DNA of 52,802 bases. It comes from Paraburkholderia solitsugae (lineage in GTDB: Bacteria > Pseudomonadota > Gammaproteobacteria > Burkholderiales > Burkholderiaceae). Numbering within the stretch: the stretch's first letter is position 1; the number at the start of each line of letters is the position of its first letter. Below, one piece after another: positions 25,786-34,857 of this stretch. The stretch is taken from NCBI RefSeq assembly GCF_013177695.1, contig NZ_WOEY01000109.1:1-52802 (forward strand), read 5' to 3'. The notes beneath the pieces are model-generated. The model made no database searches. It had not been told where the DNA came from and saw nothing but the letters and a program-made list of their open reading frames with translations. The position numbers and the translations under genes were made by a program.

Positions 25786-27294
25786 ATGAATGAGCAGACT
25801 TATCAAACCGGCAGCGCCTCCCGCGTGATGAAACTGGGCGTGTCCGTGATCTTCGCCGCCGTGCTTTCCGCCTGTGCCAACTATGCCGGCATTCACAGCG
25901 ACAAGCAGATGGCCAAGCCGCAACAGTACGACACCACGCAGAGCGTGCCGGCCGAGGACGGTCACTGGCCGGCTTCGGACTGGGCCGACCAGTTCGGCGA
26001 CGCACAACTGAAAGCGTTGCTCGAAGAAGCCCTCAAGGGTAGCCCGACGCTCGAGCAGGCCCGCGCCCGGGTCGCCCAGGCACAGGCGTTCAGCGAAACC
26101 GCGAAGGCCAGCACGCTGCCGCACGTCGACGCGGACTACTCGCTCACCCGCCAGCAGTACAGCAGCACCGCACTCGTGCCGCCGCCCTACGCCGGCTCCT
26201 GGCAGACGGAGAACAAGGGCCTGTTGACCGCTTCCTATGACCTCGATCTGTGGGGCAAGAACCGGGAGGCACTCAAGGCGGCCGTATCACAGCTGCAGGC
26301 AAGCCAGGCTGATGCCGAAGTCGTCAAGCTCACACTGAATACATCGATTGCCCGCACCTACAACCAGTTTGCCCGGCTGTATGCGCTGCGCGACATCGCG
26401 CAGCAGGAGGTCGCACGCCGCGAACAGATCGACCGCATCACGGCTGGCCGTATCGCGACCGGACTCGATACCGAAGTGGAACGTAAAACCGCACAGGCGA
26501 ACCTCGCCACGAGCCGCGCCAATCTCTCGGCGCTCGACGGCAGCATCCTGACCACCCGTTATCAGTTGGCTGCGTTGCTCGGCGAAGGTCCGGATCGCGG
26601 TCTGTCGATCGAGCGCCCGACGCTCGGCGTGGGCGATGAAGTACGTCTGCCGGACAACCTGCCGGCGGATCTGGTGAGCCGCCGTCCGGACATCGTCGCC
26701 GCCCGCTGGCGCGTCGATGCGCTCACGCACGAGGTGAAGGAAGCCAAGGCCGAGTTCTACCCGGACATCAACCTGAGCGCCGCCATGGGCCTCGACGCGT
26801 TCGGCTTCGGCCGGCTCCTCACCGCCGCGAGCCGCACGGGCTCGGCGGGCGCCGCGATCCATCTGCCGATCTTCGATGGCGGTGAATTGCGCGCGCAACT
26901 GAAAGGCCGTTATGCCGAATTCGACTATGCCGTGGCCGGCTACAACCAGACGCTGATTACCGCGCTGACCGACGTTGCCACGCAGCTTGCGCAGATCCGT
27001 TCGAGCGATGTGCAACTCGTCGATGCGCAAGCCGCACAGGAAGCCGCGCAGAGCGCCGACGAACTGGCGATCACGCAATACAAGGCCGGCCTGACCAACC
27101 AGCTGACCGTGCTCAATGCCGACATGAATGCGCTGCATGCCGATCAGGCCGTTGCCGATCTGAAGATGGACCGCCGCGACCAGCAGATCGCGCTCGCCTC
27201 CGCACTCGGTGGCGGCTACGTCGACACCTCGGTCGATCAGACCCGTCGCGCGGACGCTGCCGCGCAATCCAGCCCCGTCATCGCCGCACGTTGA
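25786..27294 (+). CDS. outer-membrane channel lipoprotein of the Emr pump (NodT/OprM family)
   Basis: 502 residues. The lipobox LSAC gives lipidated Cys30. Two OEP repeats are present (DLWGKNREALKAAVSQLQASQAD and DLVSRRPDIVAARWRVDALTHEVKEAKAEFYPDI). The first 15 residues ahead of the hydrophobic core are longer than usual, so the true start may be the internal ATG at residue 15. It supplies the outer-membrane duct for EmrA-EmrB. The start codon comes directly after an operator-like dyad. Confidence 0.9.
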   Translation: MNEQTYQTGSASRVMKLGVSVIFAAVLSACANYAGIHSDKQMAKPQQYDTTQSVPAEDGHWPASDWADQFGDAQLKALLEEALKGSPTLEQARARVAQAQAFSETAKASTLPHVDADYSLTRQQYSSTALVPPPYAGSWQTENKGLLTASYDLDLWGKNREALKAAVSQLQASQADAEVVKLTLNTSIARTYNQFARLYALRDIAQQEVARREQIDRITAGRIATGLDTEVERKTAQANLATSRANLSALDGSILTTRYQLAALLGEGPDRGLSIERPTLGVGDEVRLPDNLPADLVSRRPDIVAARWRVDALTHEVKEAKAEFYPDINLSAAMGLDAFGFGRLLTAASRTGSAGAAIHLPIFDGGELRAQLKGRYAEFDYAVAGYNQTLITALTDVATQLAQIRSSDVQLVDAQAAQEAAQSADELAITQYKAGLTNQLTVLNADMNALHADQAVADLKMDRRDQQIALASALGGGYVDTSVDQTRRADAAAQSSPVIAAR

Positions 27295-27329
27295 TACGGC
27301 ACGTTCGCACACCTGTCAGGAGAACTGAA

Positions 27330-28631
27330 ATGAGCGATACCATCACGTCCGACCACAAGACGGCGGATATCGAAGCAGTCGTCGATAACACCAGCAGCTC
27401 ACCGGCTGCCCCCGCGGACAACGCGCCGAAAGCGACCCCGCCCGGCAAGCGCAAGCTGCTGCTCACGCTGCTCGCCATGGCCGTGGTGGCAGCGGGCGCG
27501 GCATACGGCGCGTACTACATGACGTACGCCCGCTATCACCAGTCGACTGACGATGCTTACGTCAGCGGCAATCTGGTGCAATTGACGCCGCAGGTCACGG
27601 GTACTGTAGTGGCGGTCAACGCGGATGACACGCAGATCGTCAAGCAAGGCGACCCGGTCGTCACACTCGACGGCGCCGACGCGAAAGTCGCACTGCTGAA
27701 CGCCGAAGCGACGCTCGGCCAGACCGTTCGGCAAGTCAGCGGTCTTTACGTCAACAACAATTTCTATGCAGCAACAGTGGCCCAGCGCGAGTCAGATCTC
27801 GCTCGCGCCAACGACGATCTGCACCGGCGTGAGGCGGTCGCAGGCACCGGTGCGGTGTCCGCCGAAGACATTGCCCACGCGCACGATGCGGTGAACGCGG
27901 CCCAGGCCGCGCTCGACGCCGCCCGGCAGCAGGGCGAAGCCAACCACGCGCTGACCGACCGCACGACCATCGAACAGCATCCGGATGTGCAGGCTGCAGC
28001 CTCGAAGGTGCGCGACGCCTATCTGAACTACGCACGCATTACGCTGCCGGCGCCTGTCACCGGCTATGTCGCACGCCGTTCAGTGCAGGTGGGCCAGCGC
28101 GTCGCGCCCGGTACCCCGCTGATGGCGATCGTGCCGCTCGACGGCGTCTGGGTCGACGCGAACTTCAAGGAAGGGCAGCTCAGGCGTATGCGCATCAGCC
28201 AGCCTGTCACGCTGACTTCCGATGTGTACGGGTCGAGCGTCAAATACCACGGCCGCGTGGTCGGCTTCTCGGCAGGTACGGGCAGTGCCTTCGCCGTGCT
28301 GCCGGCGCAGAACGCCACGGGCAACTGGATCAAGATCGTCCAGCGTCTGCCGGTACGGATCCAGATCGACCAGCGTGAACTCGAAGCGCATCCGTTGCGT
28401 ATCGGCCTGTCGATGCAGGTCGACACCGATACCCGCGACAATTCCGGCACGCAGCTCGCCGCGGCAATCAACACGACCTATCACACCGATGTATTTGCCC
28501 AGTATGGGGCGCAGGCCGATGCCGAGATCGCAAAGATCATTGCCGAAAACGAGATGGTGTCGCACGCGGGCGCCGCGAAATCATCAGCCAAAAGCGTTGC
28601 GACGCGCGATCAGGCGCGCAACGCCGGCTGA
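27330..28631 (+). CDS. emrA: EmrA-type membrane-fusion protein
   Basis: 433 residues. A flexible cytoplasmic segment of about 37 residues (Pro/Ala rich) precedes one membrane helix (about 40-60). The adaptor body follows: first lipoyl half TDDAYVSGNLVQLTPQVTGTV, a coiled-coil hairpin (about residues 130-220, DAVNAAQAALDAARQQ), second half ITLPAPVTGYVARRSVQVGQRV, and the EmrA signature WVDANFKEGQLRRMRISQPV. It has an AGGAG ribosome site and begins 36 bases past the channel gene. It bridges EmrB to the outer-membrane channel. Confidence 0.93.
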   Translation: MSDTITSDHKTADIEAVVDNTSSSPAAPADNAPKATPPGKRKLLLTLLAMAVVAAGAAYGAYYMTYARYHQSTDDAYVSGNLVQLTPQVTGTVVAVNADDTQIVKQGDPVVTLDGADAKVALLNAEATLGQTVRQVSGLYVNNNFYAATVAQRESDLARANDDLHRREAVAGTGAVSAEDIAHAHDAVNAAQAALDAARQQGEANHALTDRTTIEQHPDVQAAASKVRDAYLNYARITLPAPVTGYVARRSVQVGQRVAPGTPLMAIVPLDGVWVDANFKEGQLRRMRISQPVTLTSDVYGSSVKYHGRVVGFSAGTGSAFAVLPAQNATGNWIKIVQRLPVRIQIDQRELEAHPLRIGLSMQVDTDTRDNSGTQLAAAINTTYHTDVFAQYGAQADAEIAKIIAENEMVSHAGAAKSSAKSVATRDQARNAG

Positions 28632-28636
28632 GGACT

Positions 28637-29401
28637 TCAGGTACGCGTAATCGACGCGCCGCCATCGACTAGCGAAGCGGTACCGGTCACGAAGGACGAA
28701 TCATCGGACGCAAGATAAAGCACCGAGCGGGCGAGTTCTTCCGGCCGTGCGACCCGCTTGAGCGCATGCAATCCGGTCACGAAAGCCTGCGACTCGGCGG
28801 TGTCGTTCATGCCGCGATACATCGGCGTATCCACGGCGCCGGGCAAAACAGCGTTGACGCGCACCCCTTGCGGTCCATACTCGGCAGCCAGCGCCTGCGT
28901 CAGTCCAATCAGCCCGGCCTTGCTCGCCGCGTAGGCCGCGGTGCCCGGGAAAGCGAACGAGTAGCCAACGAACGTCGAGGTGAAGATGATCGATCCACCT
29001 CCTTGCTTCAGCATTTCCGGGATCTGGTGCTTCGCACCCAAAAAGGCGCTCGTGAGATTGGTCGCCAATGCGGCCGACCAGCCTGCCTCCGATACGCCCG
29101 TGGTCGGGCCCATTTCGCCCAGCGTGCCGGCGTTGTTATAGGCGATGTCAAGGCGGCCGAAGCGGCTGACGGCGAGCGCGACCAGCGCTTTCGCGAAGTC
29201 GTCTGACTGCACGTCGCCCGCCAGAAACGCGACCTCACCGCCTTCGCTGACGATCTCGGCAGCGAGGGTTTCAAGTTCAGCTTCGCGGCGCGCCGCGATC
29301 ACCACTTTTGCGCCTTCCGCGGCAAACAGTTTTGCGGTGGCACGGCCAATTCCTGCACTGGCACCGGTCACGATGGCGACTTTTCCTGTCAAGCGTTCCA
29401 T
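28637..29401 (-). CDS. short-chain dehydrogenase/reductase (classical SDR)
   Basis: 254 residues. The coenzyme motif TGASAGIGRA, the NNAG motif (YNNAG), catalytic Ser in FTSTFVG and Tyr-x-x-x-Lys in YAASK are all present. The Arg pair after strand 2 (AARREAEL) points to NADP(H). GGAG seven bases ahead of ATG 29401 fixes the start. It is convergent with emrA (5 bases between stops) and divergent from a LysR gene that probably regulates it. The substrate is unknown. Confidence 0.92.
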   Translation of the reverse strand: MERLTGKVAIVTGASAGIGRATAKLFAAEGAKVVIAARREAELETLAAEIVSEGGEVAFLAGDVQSDDFAKALVALAVSRFGRLDIAYNNAGTLGEMGPTTGVSEAGWSAALATNLTSAFLGAKHQIPEMLKQGGGSIIFTSTFVGYSFAFPGTAAYAASKAGLIGLTQALAAEYGPQGVRVNAVLPGAVDTPMYRGMNDTAESQAFVTGLHALKRVARPEELARSVLYLASDDSSFVTGTASLVDGGASITRT

Positions 29402-29449
29402 GTTCAATCTCCTACTGCGGTTTGTTGGCCAGCGCCCAATGCCTTGGTC

Positions 29450-29482
29450 CATGTGATGCAATATAGGCTTCAGCTTCACATG
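29450..29482. promoter_or_regulatory. dyad between SDR and LysR genes
   Basis: CATGTGA (29450-29456) and TCACATG (29476-29482) form perfect 7-bp arms around 19 bases, and TGATGC/GCTTCA arms (5 of 6) nest inside. This spacing would put the half-sites about two and a half helical turns apart. It is a candidate LysR-family site, though the strict T-N11-A core is absent. Confidence 0.45.
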
Positions 29483-29540
29483 CAGGAAGGCACAAAACAT
29501 GGGTATATCATTCAGTATTTGCGAATGATCGGGGAAGGAC

Positions 29541-30458
29541 ATGGATCGACTGCGCGCTTTTGAAGTCTTCGTGACCGTGGTGAGCCGTGGCAGCTTTACG
29601 CGCGCCGCCGATGCGCTGGAGACGTCACCCGCCAACGTGACCCGCTACGTGAACGAGCTGGAAACGCATCTCGGCACGCGCCTGCTGAATCGCACCTCAC
29701 GCAAGCTTTCGCTCACCGAGGGCGGCGAGACCCTTTACGCCCGCTGCAAATCCATCCTCGACGACGTCGCCGAGACGGAGGGGCTGGTGTCGTCTGCGTC
29801 AGTCGAACCGCGCGGCCGGCTGCGCATCAATGCGCCTGTGAGTTTTGGCATTCTGTATCTGGCGCCGCTGTGGCCCGAGTTCATGCGAAAGTACCCCGGA
29901 GTGGAACTCGACGTTTCGCTGATTGACCGGGTCGTCGATATCGTCGAGGAAGGTTACGACCTCGCCATTCGCATCTCACGCGCCGGTTCAACTAGCCATG
30001 CAGCCCGCAAGCTGGCGACATCGCGAAACATCCTGTGTGCGTCGCCAGCCTATCTGACGCGTTACGGATACCCGGCAGCGCCAGCGGACCTGGTTGAGCA
30101 TCGCTGCATCGGCTACTCGTATGCGGCCACCGGCAACGAGTGGCAACTGATCGACAGCGAGCGCAAGGCTCACACCGTGAAGGTCAACTATCACATGCAT
30201 ACCAACAATGGCGATACGGCGCGCGCGGCAGCGCTTGCTGGGCAAGGCGTGATCTGGCAGCCCACGTTTCTGGTCGGCAACGACCTGCGCGCCGGCAAGC
30301 TCATTCAGCTATTGCCTGACTATCGCCTGCCTGACATCGACGTACTGGCGTTGTACCCGAGTCGTCGGCACCTGAGTGCCAAGATTCGCGCGGTGGTCGA
30401 TTTCCTGGTCGATACGTTCGGCGGTGTGCCGCCATGGGATCGGACTGAAGCGGATTAA
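29541..30458 (+). CDS. LysR-family regulator (CrgA/DhaR-like branch)
   Basis: 305 residues. The N-terminal HTH is MDRLRAFEVFVTVVSRGSFTRAADALETSPANVTRYVNELE. The effector domain has the branch-typical GRLRINAPVSFGILYLAPLWPEF and YDLAIRIS. The start has GGGGAAGGA directly upstream. Its stop overlaps the stop of the convergent DipZ-like gene by four bases. It likely controls the divergent SDR. Confidence 0.92.
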   Translation: MDRLRAFEVFVTVVSRGSFTRAADALETSPANVTRYVNELETHLGTRLLNRTSRKLSLTEGGETLYARCKSILDDVAETEGLVSSASVEPRGRLRINAPVSFGILYLAPLWPEFMRKYPGVELDVSLIDRVVDIVEEGYDLAIRISRAGSTSHAARKLATSRNILCASPAYLTRYGYPAAPADLVEHRCIGYSYAATGNEWQLIDSERKAHTVKVNYHMHTNNGDTARAAALAGQGVIWQPTFLVGNDLRAGKLIQLLPDYRLPDIDVLALYPSRRHLSAKIRAVVDFLVDTFGGVPPWDRTEAD

Positions 30459-32362
30459 CCAAACGTAAACGCATACGCCTGCACGCCGGGATCGAGAAAC
30501 TCGATCGAGAACGTGTGATCGGCGACCTCGCCGGTCTGCCGCACGAGTTGATAAAGACGCTGTTCGGTCACGGTGCCGCTGCCGTCGGCGGCGACGTCGG
30601 TACCGTGCGCGGCGCCCGGTGCGGCACCATCCACGCTCACGCGAAAGCGAACCGGCTTGCCGTCCTTGCCCGGACCCAGCACGAGGTGCAGATCGCGTGC
30701 ATGAAACCGGTAGACGATGCGACCCGACGCGGCCGCGAGCGTCGCATGTTCGGCGCCCACCTTCCATGTGCCCGCCAGCCCCCAATCGTTGACGGCGGGC
30801 TGTGATGGTGCCGAATAGGTGTGCACCTTGTCCTCTGCCTCACCGCCGGGCGACGCAAAATTCTCCGCGCGCTGGTAGCCGATATAGGTTTCCGGCGACT
30901 GCATATCGGCGTTGTCGGCCGCTGCCTGCACACCTTGCGCGCTCGTACCCGCAATGCCGAGCGCGACCTTCGACGCGCTTGCATGACCCGCTTCAGCCAA
31001 CAGTTGCTGAATCACCTTTTCGGACTCCGCATAGTCGCCTTCGCCAAAATGGTGATAGCGAATCTGCCCTTTCGCATCGACGAAATAGTGCGCCGGCCAG
31101 TACTGATTGTTCAGCGCGCGCCAGATCGCGTAGTTGTTGTCGATGGCGACGGGATAGTCGACGCCGAGGTCGTGGACGGCCTTCTTGACGTTGTCGATAT
31201 TGCGCTCGAACGCGAATTCCGGCGCGTGCACCCCAATCACGACCAAACCCTGATCCTTATATTTCTGCGCCCACGCTTTGACGTAGGGCAGCGAACGCAG
31301 GCAATTGATACACGAGTACGTCCAGAAGTCGACCAGAACGACCTTGCCACGCAGGTCCTGAACCGTCAGCGGCGGTGAATTCAGCCATTGGACGGCGCCG
31401 TTCAGCGTCGGCAACACGCCTTCGACGGGCAACGGGGCTGCGCCGCCCGGTGCGCCTTGCGCGGCGCGCATCATCGCGCCTGAGTCGACGGTGGCGGTTG
31501 TATCGGCGGCGGGGTTGGCCGTCATCACGGCATCGCTGCCCGCTGCATGGGTCGGTGCATTGGCCGCCTCGTTGGTCACCGCATTGGTCGCGCTACCCGC
31601 TGCCACCGGATTGGCCGGCGTCGCACCTGGCGAAAGCTTGTCCACCAGTTTCTGTTCGAGACCACCGGTGGCGATGGTCGATACACGCGCCAGCACGCCC
31701 GTGTCGAGTCCGAGCGCAATCGCCACCACGCCGCATAGCATCGCCGCACCGATCCCGCGGCGGATCCATTCGCCGGCACCCAGCGAGCGCTTCATCGCCG
31801 TGAACACGCGCCCGCCGATCAGCAGCGCTACCGCAAGCGAAGTCGCGGCACCGGCCGCATAGGCGACCAGCAACAGCGTGGTGCCGACGCTGGCGCCCCG
31901 CAGTGCCGCACCGGTCAGCACCAGGCCGAGAATGGGACCGGCGCACGGCGCCCACAGCAGGCCGGTCGCGATGCCCAGCAAAAATGACGAACCAGCGGAC
32001 GAACCGGCACGACCCTGCTGACCGTCTCTCTGCGCGAAGTTCGACAGGCGATTGCCGGCGCTCACCAGCGGGCGCATCAAATGATCGGCGAAACGCGGCA
32101 AGAGCAGCGTCAGTCCGAAGACGGCGAGCAAGGCGATCGCGAGCCAGCGGCCATACTGGTTAGCCTGGGTGACCCAGCCGCCGCCCACGGCGGCCAGGGT
32201 CGCGACGATGGCGAACGTCAGCGCCATGCCCGCGAGCAACGGCAAGCCGCTGCGCACGAACGGCTGATCGGCGCGCGCGAAAACGAACGGCAGCACCGGC
32301 AGAATGCACGGACTGAGAATCGTGAGGGCGCCACCGAGATAGGCGAGAACGATGAGTAGCAT
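30455..32362 (-). CDS. DipZ-like thiol-disulfide protein (CcdA membrane domain plus thioredoxin-like domain)
   Basis: 635 residues in three parts. Residues 1-230 are a CcdA-type membrane domain with the redox cysteines in SPCILPVLPF (Cys19) and WAPCAGPILG. An Ala/Thr-rich periplasmic linker follows. The next part is a TlpA-like thioredoxin domain with active site SCINC (about 351-355). From about 490 to the end is the DipZ C-terminal beta domain. It should carry electrons from cytoplasmic thioredoxin across the inner membrane to periplasmic disulfides. It diverges from a response regulator/histidine kinase pair that may control it. Confidence 0.9.
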   Translation of the reverse strand: MLLIVLAYLGGALTILSPCILPVLPFVFARADQPFVRSGLPLLAGMALTFAIVATLAAVGGGWVTQANQYGRWLAIALLAVFGLTLLLPRFADHLMRPLVSAGNRLSNFAQRDGQQGRAGSSAGSSFLLGIATGLLWAPCAGPILGLVLTGAALRGASVGTTLLLVAYAAGAATSLAVALLIGGRVFTAMKRSLGAGEWIRRGIGAAMLCGVVAIALGLDTGVLARVSTIATGGLEQKLVDKLSPGATPANPVAAGSATNAVTNEAANAPTHAAGSDAVMTANPAADTTATVDSGAMMRAAQGAPGGAAPLPVEGVLPTLNGAVQWLNSPPLTVQDLRGKVVLVDFWTYSCINCLRSLPYVKAWAQKYKDQGLVVIGVHAPEFAFERNIDNVKKAVHDLGVDYPVAIDNNYAIWRALNNQYWPAHYFVDAKGQIRYHHFGEGDYAESEKVIQQLLAEAGHASASKVALGIAGTSAQGVQAAADNADMQSPETYIGYQRAENFASPGGEAEDKVHTYSAPSQPAVNDWGLAGTWKVGAEHATLAAASGRIVYRFHARDLHLVLGPGKDGKPVRFRVSVDGAAPGAAHGTDVAADGSGTVTEQRLYQLVRQTGEVADHTFSIEFLDPGVQAYAFTFG

Positions 32363-32568
32363 GTCGGTTCCGGGCGTGGGTGCCAGTTGTTGATGAAAGT
32401 GGCCCTATCCTAGAGCGCAGGGGATGTCGAAGTCCTCACGAAAAGTTAAATTAAATGTGATAACTCGCAGCCCAAAAATTTTGCACAATGGCGCAACGGC
32501 GCGCTGTTACCGGAGCCCGTTCTTTCCAACGCTGTGAACCACGCCCTCACCCACGTCTAAAGCCCGCC

Positions 32569-33315
32569 ATGGACCACCCGAAGCGCATCCTGATCGTCGA
32601 AGACGACGTCGACATCGCCAACGTGCTGAGTCTTCATCTGCGCGACGAACGCTACGAAGTCGTGCACAGCGCCGACGGCGACGAAGGGCTGCGCCTGCTG
32701 GAGCAAGGGGGCTGGGACGCGCTGATCCTCGACCTGATGCTGCCCGGTGTCGATGGTCTGGAAATCTGCCGGCGCGCCCGTGCAATGACACGCTACACAC
32801 CCATCATCATCACCAGCGCACGTTCGAGCGAAGTCCACCGGATTCTCGGTCTCGAACTCGGCGCCGACGACTACCTGGCCAAGCCGTTCTCGGTCCTCGA
32901 GCTGGTGGCGCGCGTCAAGGCGTTGCTGCGGCGCGTCGAAGCCATGGCGAAAGACTCGCGAATCGATGCGGGCAGTCTGCAGATTGCCGGCCTGACGATC
33001 GATCCGCTGACGCGTGAGGCCACCGTCGACGGCAAGCCCATCGAACTGACGCCGCGTGAATTCGACCTGCTCTATTTCTTCGCGCAGCATCCAGGCAAAG
33101 TGTTTTCGCGGATGGACCTGCTCAACGCCGTGTGGGGCTATCAACACGAAGGCTACGAACACACCGTCAACACCCACATCAACCGGCTGCGCGCGAAGAT
33201 CGAGACTGATCCCGCCCAACCCGAGCGCATCCTGACGGTCTGGGGGCGCGGCTACAAGCTGGCGGTGCCGGGCGACCCACCGGCGCCCGGCAGCCCACAT
33301 CAGGACGCGCCGTGA
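32569..33315 (+). CDS. OmpR-family response regulator
   Basis: 248 residues. The receiver domain has acidic pocket Glu11-Asp12, phospho-acceptor Asp55 in LILDLMLPG and Lys in LAKPF; the C-terminal winged helix (about residues 140-240) has LTPREFDLLYFFAQHPGKVFSRMDLLNAVWG and the wing ILTVWGRGYKL. ATG 32569 is chosen because the receiver begins there. It overlaps the histidine kinase gene by four bases. Divergent orientation from the DipZ-like gene makes that gene a likely target. Confidence 0.93.
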   Translation: MDHPKRILIVEDDVDIANVLSLHLRDERYEVVHSADGDEGLRLLEQGGWDALILDLMLPGVDGLEICRRARAMTRYTPIIITSARSSEVHRILGLELGADDYLAKPFSVLELVARVKALLRRVEAMAKDSRIDAGSLQIAGLTIDPLTREATVDGKPIELTPREFDLLYFFAQHPGKVFSRMDLLNAVWGYQHEGYEHTVNTHINRLRAKIETDPAQPERILTVWGRGYKLAVPGDPPAPGSPHQDAP

Positions 33316-34805
33316 ATCTGACACTGACCCAGCGACTTTCGCTCGTGTTCTCCGCGCTGTTGCTGGCGTGCTGCGGCGCGTCCGCGTGGCTGCAGATCCG
33401 TTCGAGCGACCTGCACGAAAAGGAAGTCGTGCAAAGCCTGTCGCGCAGCCTCGCCGACCATATCGCGCACCGCACGACCCTGATGGATGCGAACGGCCTG
33501 CGTCCCGATGCGGTGCGCCAGCTATTCGGTCAGTTGATGATGGTGAATCCGAGCGTCGAGGTGTACCTGCTCGACAACCAGGGGCGCATCAAGGGCGACG
33601 ATGCCCCCGCGGGCCACGTCAAGCGCGAGCAGGTGGATGTCGCGCCCATCCGGCAATTCATCGCCGGCGATGCGTTGCCGATCCTCGGCGACGACCCGCG
33701 CAGCCTCGACGGAAAAAAGGTGTTTAGCGCCGCACCGCTGCAACTGAGCGGCCAGCAACCCTCGGGCTATATCTATGTCGTCCTGCTTGGCGAAGCGCAC
33801 GACGCGCTCGCCGCCCGCGTGGCCGCCAGTTCTGTTCTGCGCACCACGCTGTGGTCGATGGCGCTGGTCGCGCTGCTCGGTTTGCTCGCGGGCTTGACGG
33901 CCTTCGGCCTGATCACGCGGCCGCTGCGCCGCCTGACCGACGCCATGCGCCGTTTCGATGCCGACGGCGAGCCCGACACCCAGCCGGCCGTGCCGCGCTC
34001 GGCACCGGCCGGACAGCGCGACGAAATCGCCGTGCTAGAGACAACGTTCGCGCAGATGGCGAACCGCATCGGCGACCAGTGGCGTGCGCTGACGCGTCAG
34101 GACCAGCAACGGCGCGAGCTGATCGCCAATATTTCGCACGACCTGCGCACCCCGCTCACCTCGTTGCACGGCTACCTGGAGACGCTGTCGCTCAAGGCCG
34201 ATACACTCGGCGAAACGGAGCGCAAACGCTATCTGGCGATTGCGCTGGCGCAAAGCGTCAAGGTCGGGCGGCTCGCGCAGGCGCTATTCGAACTGGCCCG
34301 GCTCGAACACGGCAACGTGCAACCCGCGCTCGAACAATTCTCGCTGATCGATCTGGTCCAGGACGTCTTCCAGAAATTCGAGTTACCGGCCGAGGCGCGG
34401 CACATCCGGCTGCGAGCCGGCATTCCGCCTCGCTTGCCGAACGTCTGTGCCGATCTCGGCATGATCGAGCGCGTGCTGACGAACCTGCTCGACAACGCGA
34501 TTCGCCACACCCCCGCCAACGGCGAGATCGACGTCGATCTCGCGCACAAGGACGGCAAGGTGTCGATCACGGTCAGCGACACCGGTCCCGGCATTCCAGT
34601 GGAGCAGCGCGAAGGCCTGTTCGAACGCCCGTTCAGCTCAGGCGGCGCACATCGCGGCGGCGGACTCGGCTTGCTGATCGTGCAACGGATGCTGCAATTG
34701 CATCACAGCCAGATACGAATCGTCGAACGCGACGGGACCGGCACGACGTTCTGCTTCGAGCTGCCGACTACGGGCAAACCGGCTGTCGCCGGCATTCCGT
34801 CCTGA
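33312..34805 (+). CDS. sensor histidine kinase
   Basis: 497 residues. TM1 (7-27) and TM2 (about 175-197) bracket a periplasmic sensor domain of about 145 residues. A HAMP domain, a dimerisation domain with His276 in ISHDLRTPLTSLHGY, and an ATPase domain follow, with N-box (LDNAIRHT), G1 (DTGPGIP) and G2 (GGGLGLLIVQ). GTG start overlaps the regulator stop (GTGA), implying coupled translation. The sensor domain has no recognised fold by eye; with DipZ next door it may report envelope redox or protein damage, which is inference. Confidence 0.93.
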   Translation: MNLTLTQRLSLVFSALLLACCGASAWLQIRSSDLHEKEVVQSLSRSLADHIAHRTTLMDANGLRPDAVRQLFGQLMMVNPSVEVYLLDNQGRIKGDDAPAGHVKREQVDVAPIRQFIAGDALPILGDDPRSLDGKKVFSAAPLQLSGQQPSGYIYVVLLGEAHDALAARVAASSVLRTTLWSMALVALLGLLAGLTAFGLITRPLRRLTDAMRRFDADGEPDTQPAVPRSAPAGQRDEIAVLETTFAQMANRIGDQWRALTRQDQQRRELIANISHDLRTPLTSLHGYLETLSLKADTLGETERKRYLAIALAQSVKVGRLAQALFELARLEHGNVQPALEQFSLIDLVQDVFQKFELPAEARHIRLRAGIPPRLPNVCADLGMIERVLTNLLDNAIRHTPANGEIDVDLAHKDGKVSITVSDTGPGIPVEQREGLFERPFSSGGAHRGGGLGLLIVQRMLQLHHSQIRIVERDGTGTTFCFELPTTGKPAVAGIPS

Positions 34806-34857
34806 CTCATCGTGCGAACGCACCGCCGAGGTGACGGGTGACGAAGGATGTCCGGGC

